Shown: in pieces, positions 6,197 through 13,444 of the stretch
How the letters are laid out: each line of letters begins with the position of its first letter
Position numbering within the stretch: the first letter of the stretch is position 1
Origin: an uncultured Kangiella sp.
Lineage (GTDB): Bacteria; Pseudomonadota; Gammaproteobacteria; Enterobacterales; DSM-103792
Direction of reading: 5' to 3'
Assembly (NCBI GenBank): GCA_946480585.1
Contig: CAMLKQ010000027.1
Location: 1 to 13,444, forward strand
Length of the DNA: 13,444 nt
Notes under the pieces: generated by a model
Databases searched by the model: none
What the model was told of the DNA's origin: nothing
Seen by the model: only the letters and a program-made list of their open reading frames with translations
Program-made: the position numbers and the translations under genes

Positions 6197-6235
6197 GCAA
6201 AGAAAAAGGGCGGATTCTTCCGCCCTTTTCTTTGC
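6197..6235. terminator. Bidirectional terminator between bfr and grxD
   Basis: The stem GCAAAGAAAAAGGGCGG (left) pairs with CCGCCCTTTTCTTTGC (right), with one bulged A and a short ATTCTT loop. It lies between the convergent bfr and grxD genes, downstream of the REP cluster. Confidence 0.8.
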
Positions 6236-6268
6236 GCGAAACAGCATTTGCGCGAAACAGCCCTCGAA

Positions 6269-6610
6269 TCAGGCTTCGCCTTTCGCCGCTTTCGCTTTGT
6301 CGGTGGCGTCTTTCAGCAGCGGCTGCAGCTCACCCTTGGCGAACATTTCGGTGACGATGTCGCAGCCGCCGATGAGCTCGCCATTGACCCACAGTTGCGG
6401 GAAGGTCGGCCAGTTGGCGTACTTCGGCAATTCCGCGCGAATGTCCGGGTTGGCGATCACGTCGACATACGCAAACGGCTGGCCACATTGCAGCACCGCT
6501 TCCGCAGTGCGGGCCGAGAAGCCGCACATCGGCAACTTCGGCGAACCTTTCATGTACAGCACGATGGTGTTGTCGGCGATCTGCTGCTTGATTTTCTCGA
6601 TGGTATCCAC
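6269..6610 (-). CDS. grxD: Monothiol glutaredoxin (Grx4, CGFS type)
   Basis: CGFS glutaredoxins bind a glutathione-ligated [2Fe-2S] cluster as homodimers or with BolA proteins, and act in Fe-S transfer and iron sensing rather than as general reductases. The 113-residue protein has the active-site motif CGFS at 29-32, the glutathione-site lysine K21, the cis-proline motif WPTFPQLW (67-74) and GGCD (81-84). The length matches E. coli GrxD. The start codon is GTG at 6610, with GAGG about 10 bases upstream on the - strand; no ATG in this frame gives a better start. It faces bfr across a terminator and is divergent from sodB; P. aeruginosa likewise has a grx gene close to bfd-bfrB. Confidence 0.94.
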   Translation of the reverse strand: MDTIEKIKQQIADNTIVLYMKGSPKLPMCGFSARTAEAVLQCGQPFAYVDVIANPDIRAELPKYANWPTFPQLWVNGELIGGCDIVTEMFAKGELQPLLKDATDKAKAAKGEA

Positions 6611-6645
6611 GGCGAAAGAGCCTCATGACGTCAGAAATGGCGGCT

Positions 6646-6674
6646 ATTGTACCCGAGCCGTCGGCCAACATCAG
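6646..6674 (-). promoter_or_regulatory. Candidate promoter of grxD
   Basis: The - strand has a good -10 TACAAT (6646-6651) and a weak -35 CTGATG (6669-6674) with a 17-base spacer. The leader would be about 30 bases. Confidence 0.4.
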
Positions 6675-6706
6675 GCCAACCCGATCGGAACCGGCTGACC
6701 GGTCAT

Positions 6707-6735
6707 TTGTCGGCCCTGCCCGCTTCCACTAAGAT
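6707..6735 (+). promoter_or_regulatory. Candidate promoter of sodB
   Basis: TTGTCG (6707-6712) and TAAGAT (6730-6735) are separated by 17 bases, each matching 4 of 6 consensus positions. The start near 6742 would give an 80-base leader containing the hairpin at 6757-6786. An alternative -10 is TATAAA at 6771-6776, but it lacks a good -35. Confidence 0.4.
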
Positions 6736-6756
6736 GTGGCCCCTGCGTTTTCCCCG

Positions 6757-6786
6757 GCCCGCAACACCCTTATAAAAGTTGCGGGC
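6757..6786 (+). other. Hairpin in the sodB leader
   Basis: GCCCGCAAC (6757-6765) pairs perfectly with GTTGCGGGC (6778-6786) around a 12-base loop ACCCTTATAAAA. It ends 35 bases before the sodB ATG. The loop is A/U-rich and single-stranded, so it could bind a small RNA or Hfq; this is inference only. If the TATAAA in the loop is a -10, the repeat could instead be an operator. Confidence 0.45.
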
Positions 6787-6821
6787 ATTGCCGATTGCTT
6801 TCATGACGAGGAGAGTCTGCC

Positions 6822-7400
6822 ATGGCGTTTGAACTGCCGCCCCTGCCTTATGCCCGCACCGCGCTGGCCCCGCATATCTCGGAAGAGACCCTGAATTTCC
6901 ACTACGGCAAGCATCACCAGACCTACGTCGACAACCTGAACAAGCTGGTGCCGGGCACCGCCTTCGAAGGCAAGTCGCTCGAAGAGATCATGAAGACCTC
7001 GCAAGGTGGCGTGTACAACAACGCCGCCCAGATCTGGAACCACACCTTCTACTGGCACTCGCTGGCTCCGAACGCCGGCGGTGAGCCGACCGGCAAGCTG
7101 GCCGATGCCATCACCAAGGCCTTCGGCTCGTTCGCCGCGTTCAAAGAGAAGTTCACCGCCTCGGCACTCGGCAACTTCGGTTCCGGCTGGACCTGGCTGG
7201 TCAAGAAGGCCGACGGTTCGGTCGACATCGTCAACACCGGCGCCGCCGGCAACCCGATGCTGGACGGCCACACCCCGCTGCTGACCTGCGACGTCTGGGA
7301 GCACGCCTACTACATCGACTACCGCAATGCCCGCGCCAAGTACGTCGATGCGTTCTGGGCGCTGGTCAACTGGGATTTCGCTGCCAAGAACTTTGGCTGA
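6822..7400 (+). CDS. sodB: Iron superoxide dismutase
   Basis: This cytoplasmic enzyme converts superoxide to H2O2 and O2. The 192-residue protein carries the four metal ligands H27, H74, D157 and H161, the last two within the signature DVWEHAYY (157-164). Q70 in NNAAQIWNHTFYW is the position typical of Fe-dependent rather than Mn-dependent enzymes, and the N-terminus FELPPLPYA is that of SodB. The ATG at 6822 has an excellent Shine-Dalgarno (GAGGAGA, 6808-6814). It is monocistronic, with a strong terminator behind it. The H2O2 it makes is a substrate for the peroxiredoxin encoded 2 kb away. Confidence 0.96.
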   Translation: MAFELPPLPYARTALAPHISEETLNFHYGKHHQTYVDNLNKLVPGTAFEGKSLEEIMKTSQGGVYNNAAQIWNHTFYWHSLAPNAGGEPTGKLADAITKAFGSFAAFKEKFTASALGNFGSGWTWLVKKADGSVDIVNTGAAGNPMLDGHTPLLTCDVWEHAYYIDYRNARAKYVDAFWALVNWDFAAKNFG

Positions 7401-7428
7401 TCCCAAGCCGGCCACACGCCGTATCGAG

Positions 7429-7454
7429 AAGGGGCCGCAACGGCCCCTTTTTTT
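7429..7454 (+). terminator. Rho-independent terminator of sodB
   Basis: AAGGGGCCG (7429-7437) pairs with CGGCCCCTT (7441-7449) around a CAA loop, followed by a run of T. Confidence 0.9.
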
Positions 7455-7500
7455 ATCCGTGCCAGTAGTCCGTGATTTATGTGAAATCCACCGCCGACGG

Positions 7501-7530
7501 TTGAAAGGAAACGCTGTTGCCATCTACTCT
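7501..7530 (+). promoter_or_regulatory. Candidate promoter of the response regulator gene
   Basis: TTGAAA (7501-7506, 5 of 6 matches) is followed after 18 bases by a weak -10 TACTCT (7525-7530). The distance to the ATG at 7556 is suitable, but the -10 is poor. Confidence 0.3.
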
Positions 7531-7555
7531 TGGTCCATGACGGAGACGCGGTGCA

Positions 7556-7993
7556 ATGGCAATGGAAGTGGAAATTCTACTGGTTGAAGACGATCCGAAC
7601 GACATGGAGCTGACCTTGCGCGCCCTGCGCAAGAAGAATCTCGCCAACCATATCGAGGTGGCGCGGGATGGCGCCGAAGCGCTCGACTTCATTTTCTGCA
7701 CCGGCGCCCATGCCGGCCGCGCCATTCACGAACAGCCACGGCTCATCCTGCTCGATCTGAAACTGCCGAAAGTTGACGGCCTCGATGTGCTGCAAAGACT
7801 CAAAGCCGATCCGCGTACCGCGAAAATCCCGGTCGTGGTCTTGACCTCGTCGGCGGAAGAGCGCGACGTGGTGCGCTCCTATCAGCTTGGCGTCAACAGC
7901 TTCATCACCAAACCGGTCGATTTCAACCAGTTCACCGAAGCCATCGGTCAGCTCGGTCTGTACTGGATGCTGCTGAACACCGCGCCGCGCTGA
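7556..7993 (+). CDS. Single-domain response regulator (Rcp1-like receiver)
   Basis: This 145-residue protein is a receiver domain with no output domain. It has the acidic pocket E11-D12-D13 (VEDDPND), the phosphoacceptor D67 (LLDLKLPK), the switch residues T97-S98 (VVLTSS) and K119 (ITKPVD). The long insert between beta-2 and beta-3 and the [12 protein letters not shown] start resemble the Rcp1 group of receivers, which usually pair with phytochrome-like or hybrid histidine kinases. No kinase lies in the window. The ATG at 7556 has GGAG 10 bases upstream. It converges on the REC-PAS-GGDEF-EAL gene and shares its terminator, which suggests, but does not prove, that both belong to one phosphorelay controlling c-di-GMP. 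Confidence 0.9.
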   Translation: MAMEVEILLVEDDPNDMELTLRALRKKNLANHIEVARDGAEALDFIFCTGAHAGRAIHEQPRLILLDLKLPKVDGLDVLQRLKADPRTAKIPVVVLTSSAEERDVVRSYQLGVNSFITKPVDFNQFTEAIGQLGLYWMLLNTAPR

Positions 7994-8008
7994 GCGCAGC
8001 CACCAACG

Positions 8009-8035
8009 AAAAACGCAGCCGATGGCTGCGTTTTT
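8009..8035. terminator. Bidirectional terminator between the regulator and the GGDEF-EAL gene
   Basis: AAAAACGCAGCC (8009-8020) pairs with GGCTGCGTTTTT (8024-8035) around a GAT loop. It stands between two converging genes. Confidence 0.85.
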
Positions 8036-8065
8036 TATTTCCCCCACGGACCGACCGCGCCCGCC

Positions 8066-10531
8066 TCACTCGCCGCTGGCACCGCGCCGCTCGATCTCCT
8101 GCAACATCGCCAGCAGCTGATCGCCCGGCAGCGGCCGGCTGAAGAAATAGCCCTGCATCATGTCGCATCCGTGCTCAAGCAAAAAGTCGCGCTGTTCCAA
8201 GGTCTCGACCCCTTCGGCGATCACCTTCATGTCGAGGCCATGTGCCATCGCGATAATCGCCTTGGCCAGCGCCGCATTGTCACGATCGCGGGTCACGTCG
8301 CGGACAAACGCGCGGTCGATCTTCAGCACATCAAACGGAAACCGCTTCAGGTAACTGAGCGCCGAATAGCCGGTGCCGAAATCGTCAACCGAGAGCCGCA
8401 CGCCCATTTCGCAAATCTGGTGCAGCTGACTGGAATTGTTGGCGGTTTCGTGCAGCACCAGCCGCTCGGTGATCTCGAGCTCCAGCGATTCGGCCGGCAA
8501 GCCGGAATCGACCAACACATCACGCACCACACCGACCATGCCCTGACCGCTGAATTGCCGGGCCGATACGTTCACTGCCAGCCGCAGCGGTATCCCGAGT
8601 TGCTGCTGCCACTGCGCCACCATCCGGCAGGATTCGCGCAGCACCCATTCGCCAATCGGCACGATCTGGCCGGTTTCCTCCGCAATCGGAATGAATTGAT
8701 CCGGCGCCACCAGCCCGAGTTCAGCGTTCTGCCAGCGCAGCAGCACTTCGACCGCCACCACCCGCAGCGTGCGCGCCGAGATCACCGGCTGATACACCAG
8801 ATGAAATTCGTTTTGCGGCAACGCCCGGCGCAGCTGGGTTTCCAGCGTCAGCCGCTGCGCCGCCAGCCGGTTCATCTCGGGGGTGAAGAAACTGAAGGCG
8901 TTTTTGCCGAGCTCTTTGCTGCGGTACATCGCCGCGTCAGCGTTTTGTAGCAGGATCTGCGTGGTGTCACCGTCATCCGGACAAATAGTGATGCCGATAC
9001 TGGCCGAAATGAACAATTCCCGGCCGTGAATGTGAAACGGATGCTGCAGCACTTTCAGAATGCGCTGTGCCAGCACCCGGGCACTGTTCGGATTATCCAG
9101 ATCCGGCATCACCAGAATGAATTCGTCGCCGCCAAAACGCGCCAGCGTGGTGGTTTCGCGCAGGCAGCTTTGCAAGCGGCCGGCGGTTTCAATGAGCAGC
9201 GCATCGCCGGCGAAATGGCCGAGCGTGTCGTTGACGTTCTTGAAATTGTCGAGATCGATAAAGAACAGCGCCACCCGGCTGTTGTTGCGGCGGGCATCGG
9301 CCAGCGCCACGCTCAGCCGGTCAAATGCCAGCAGGCGGTTCGGCAATTTGGTGAGCTCGTCAAAACTCGCCTGCCGCATCAGTTTTTGTTCATATTCCTT
9401 GCGGACCGTGATGTCTTCCAACATCACCAGAAAATGCGCCGGCCGATCGCTCCGGGTCGCCAGCGGCGCCATCTCGTCGGCCAGGATCGGCGACAGCGAC
9501 ACATACTCCCAAATCGCGTTGCCGTCTTTGCGACGGGTGTGCAGCTCGCCGCGCCAGCTGACGCCGTGCTGCATCGCTTCGCGCAGCTGCTGGGTGCGCT
9601 GGCTGGGTGACTGCTGGGTGATGAGATCACACAGATCATGGCCGAGCACTTCAACGGACTCGAAACCGTTCATCTCGACAAAGCTGCGGTTGACGTATTC
9701 GATCACGCCGCGCTGATCGACAATCACCACCCCGCTCGGGCTCTGCTCCACCGCTTGCGACAGTTTGCGCAGCTGCTCGGCCGTGGCTTTTTTCTCGGTC
9801 AGATCGATCGCCAGCACCACCAGATAACCGGACAGCAGCTGGACGCGCAGATCGGCCGGGTAACTGCTGCCGTCGGCACGGTACAGCGTCGCCTCAAAGC
9901 TGAGCACCTGCTCGCCGTTTTCATAGACCGGCTGCAGCCGGCTGCGCAGCTGCTCTTCCGGCCATTGCAGCAGCAGCGCGAACGGTTGGTCACAGAGCGT
10001 GTCAGCGTCGTAGCCGCTGTTGCGGCTGGCGCCCTGGTTCAGGTGCACCACCGCCAGACGCTGGGCATCGACCCAGTAAATTTCCGCCGCCGCCTCGTCG
10101 AGCACCCGGCCATAACGTTCGGCCTCTTCGGTGGCGGCCGCCCGCGCCCGCTCCAGCTCGGCATCGCGCAGCGCCCGCTCCACCGCCGGCACCAATCGGG
10201 CGATATCGTCTTTCTGGACAAAGTCTTCGGCGCCGGCCCGCATCATCAACACGGCGTCCTCGGTCTTCAGGTGACCGGACACGACAATAAAAGGGATCTG
10301 CAGACCGGTTTCGGTCAGGATGGCGAGCGCCCGCTCGGCGCCGAAGCCCGGCACGTTGACGTCGGAGATGATGAGCTGCCACGGCCGCTCGGCCAACGCC
10401 TTGCGGAAATCCTCGGCCCGATCAACCCGGGTGAGCACCGGGCTGAAACCGCCACGCCGCAGCGCCAGCATCAGCAGATCGGCATCGTCGACCGAGTCTT
10501 CCACCAATAAAAGTTCGAGGTGCTTGCTCAT
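8066..10531 (-). CDS. REC-PAS-PAS-GGDEF-EAL cyclic-di-GMP signalling protein
   Basis: This 821-residue cytoplasmic protein joins a receiver domain, two PAS domains, and c-di-GMP synthase and phosphodiesterase domains. The receiver (about 5-120) has E11-D12, phosphoacceptor D57, S85 and K107. A short coiled-coil linker (about 120-142) leads to PAS 1 (about 143-248) and PAS 2 (about 256-378, ending in the PAC-like LEDITVRKEYEQKL). GGDEF is intact at 467-471 in RFGGDEF. The inhibitory I-site RxxD is absent (RETT at 458-461), so product inhibition is not expected. The EAL domain has the signature as EVL (595-597), with N654, E686, D716-D717 (DDFGTG), K737, E773 and Q793, so phosphodiesterase activity looks possible. 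The ATG at 10531 has no well-spaced Shine-Dalgarno; a TTG at 10546 is the alternative. Which activity dominates cannot be told. Confidence 0.93.
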   Translation of the reverse strand: MSKHLELLLVEDSVDDADLLMLALRRGGFSPVLTRVDRAEDFRKALAERPWQLIISDVNVPGFGAERALAILTETGLQIPFIVVSGHLKTEDAVLMMRAGAEDFVQKDDIARLVPAVERALRDAELERARAAATEEAERYGRVLDEAAAEIYWVDAQRLAVVHLNQGASRNSGYDADTLCDQPFALLLQWPEEQLRSRLQPVYENGEQVLSFEATLYRADGSSYPADLRVQLLSGYLVVLAIDLTEKKATAEQLRKLSQAVEQSPSGVVIVDQRGVIEYVNRSFVEMNGFESVEVLGHDLCDLITQQSPSQRTQQLREAMQHGVSWRGELHTRRKDGNAIWEYVSLSPILADEMAPLATRSDRPAHFLVMLEDITVRKEYEQKLMRQASFDELTKLPNRLLAFDRLSVALADARRNNSRVALFFIDLDNFKNVNDTLGHFAGDALLIETAGRLQSCLRETTTLARFGGDEFILVMPDLDNPNSARVLAQRILKVLQHPFHIHGRELFISASIGITICPDDGDTTQILLQNADAAMYRSKELGKNAFSFFTPEMNRLAAQRLTLETQLRRALPQNEFHLVYQPVISARTLRVVAVEVLLRWQNAELGLVAPDQFIPIAEETGQIVPIGEWVLRESCRMVAQWQQQLGIPLRLAVNVSARQFSGQGMVGVVRDVLVDSGLPAESLELEITERLVLHETANNSSQLHQICEMGVRLSVDDFGTGYSALSYLKRFPFDVLKIDRAFVRDVTRDRDNAALAKAIIAMAHGLDMKVIAEGVETLEQRDFLLEHGCDMMQGYFFSRPLPGDQLLAMLQEIERRGASGE

Positions 10532-10741
10532 CCTGGACAGCAGCAACGGGCAGATTCATTGCAGCATAGCTGAGCCTCACCAATACCGTCGAAAAACGGC
10601 AGCAATTCGACAAAATCTCGGCTGCGAGACGTGGTCAAAAATGCAGCATTTTGCGCCGGCCACGCCGGCAGAAAACCCCGACAAAACTGCGCCAAATCGG
10701 CCGATCTGCACTAACTGGTTCACAAGTGCAGAGTCGTCACG

Positions 10742-10750
10742 TTTTCCACA
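10742..10750 (+). promoter_or_regulatory. DnaA-box match upstream of nrdA
   Basis: TTTTCCACA fits the DnaA-box consensus TTWTNCACA and differs from the strong E. coli box TTATCCACA by one base. A poorer match (TGGTTCACA, 7 of 9) lies at 10716-10724. DnaA is known to regulate nrdAB in E. coli, which gives the site meaning. Confidence 0.4.
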
Positions 10751-10783
10751 GCTTTCCCAACAGGTTTTAGCACCTTGCTCTAC

Positions 10784-10812
10784 TTGCTGTGCCGGAAAAA
10801 AGGTCCTACAGT
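10784..10812 (+). promoter_or_regulatory. Candidate promoter of nrdA
   Basis: TTGCTG (10784-10789) and TACAGT (10807-10812) are separated by 17 bases. The match is modest. The start near 10819 would place the NrdR boxes just downstream, and the leader would be about 290 bases. A perfect 10-bp palindrome GTGTCGACAC overlaps the -10 (10811-10820). Confidence 0.35.
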
Positions 10813-10829
10813 GTCGACACCCCGTCGGA

Positions 10830-10845
10830 CCCCAATATATGGGGG
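10830..10845 (+). promoter_or_regulatory. NrdR box 1 (strong)
   Basis: CCCCAATATATGGGGG agrees with the core of the NrdR consensus acaCwAtATaTwGtgt at nearly all core positions and is close to palindromic. NrdR is the ATP-cone repressor of ribonucleotide reductase operons. Confidence 0.6.
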
Positions 10846-10861
10846 CTCCGATCCCGGTGGG

Positions 10862-10877
10862 CCACCAACGATTGTGC
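10862..10877 (+). promoter_or_regulatory. NrdR box 2 (degenerate)
   Basis: CCACCAACGATTGTGC matches the NrdR consensus at about 10 of 16 positions. Its start is 32 bp from that of box 1, which equals three helical turns, the spacing known for paired NrdR boxes. The spacing is the main support. Confidence 0.4.
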
Positions 10878-11108
10878 TGAGCAGCAAAATCAGCGCCAGT
10901 CGTCAAGCCCCCGGTTTCACGTTTTCGCAAGGTTGGCAGCCGTCCCGGCGCAACGCCGGAGTGAGCACTTCGCCACCCGCCCGCGTTGACGATGGATTGC
11001 CGTTTTGCGGTCACGCAGTTTGCCGTACGCCGGAAGGTATTGGACCTCCGTCCGAACCCGCGGACGCTGGCGATAAACCCAAAAATACTGGCCATCAGTG
11101 GAGGAGCC

Positions 11109-13444
<2,336 letters not shown>

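Larger units (their letters stand above)
10532..11108. other. Divergent intergenic region between the GGDEF-EAL gene and nrdA
   Basis: This 577-bp region holds no convincing gene; open frames in it run into neighbours and look like shadows. On the left are a 7-bp inverted repeat AAAATGC-A-GCATTTT (10638-10652) and a GCCGGC-CAC-GCCGGC hairpin (10655-10669). The middle has the DnaA-box match, the candidate nrdA promoter and the NrdR boxes listed separately. The right-hand 240 bases form a long nrdA leader with a hairpin CCGGCG-CAA-CGCCGG (10945-10959) and the Shine-Dalgarno. Confidence 0.6.

Noticed and set aside
9638..10510. 290-codon + strand frame opposite the GGDEF-EAL gene, and similar frames at 8171-8950
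   Set aside because: Shadow frames. The - strand encodes intact receiver, PAS, GGDEF and EAL motifs across the same region.
10900..11000. Possible cobalamin riboswitch in the nrdA leader (GGCGCAACG, then CACCCGCC)
   Set aside because: The GCGCAAC stretch recalls the conserved CCCGCAAC, but the upstream GGGAA/GGTG elements and a proper B12 box are missing, and class Ia nrdA of this group is not usually B12-controlled.

Overview
The window comes from the chromosome of a gammaproteobacterium of roughly 60% G+C. The long class Ia NrdA with two N-terminal ATP-cones, the bfd-bfr-grxD gene set and the REP palindromes of the GTGGGAGCG type all resemble Pseudomonas and its relatives. I cannot name the genus. 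There is no prophage, IS element, tRNA, rRNA or CRISPR array. Most of the window is core genome with compact intergenic regions and many hairpin terminators.

Layout: a lipoprotein M48 metallopeptidase (2-808, +) and a small periplasmic solute-binding protein (1049-1777, +) meet a FecA-like TonB-dependent receptor (1889-4069, -) at a shared terminator. Behind the receptor lies a typical 2-Cys peroxiredoxin (4248-4853, -). Divergent from that are bacterioferritin-associated ferredoxin bfd (5204-5395, +) and bacterioferritin bfr (5581-6063, +). A REP cluster and a terminator separate bfr from the convergent monothiol glutaredoxin grxD (6269-6610, -), which is divergent from Fe superoxide dismutase sodB (6822-7400, +). 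A single-domain response regulator (7556-7993, +) then converges on a large REC-PAS-PAS-GGDEF-EAL protein (8066-10531, -). The window ends inside nrdA (11109 to the edge, +), which has no stop codon before the edge.

The stretch from about 1.9 to 7.4 kb forms an iron and oxidative-stress neighbourhood: iron uptake (receptor), storage (Bfr), release from storage (Bfd), Fe-S handling (CGFS glutaredoxin), and peroxide and superoxide removal (Prx, Fe-SOD). Regulatory sequence fits this. A strong Fur-box match sits in the spacer of the bfd promoter. A weaker Fur-like site overlaps the -35 of the receptor promoter. An 18-bp perfect palindrome carrying an exact FNR/Anr consensus (TTGAT-N4-ATCAA) is centred about 61 bp upstream of the predicted receptor start site. 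The nrdA upstream region carries a good NrdR-box match, a weaker second one 32 bp away, and a DnaA-box match.

I did not find a convincing new multi-gene system. The most interesting signals are regulatory: the FNR plus Fur arrangement at the receptor, the mutually exclusive inverted repeats before the solute-binding protein, and the structured bfd-bfr spacer and sodB leader.
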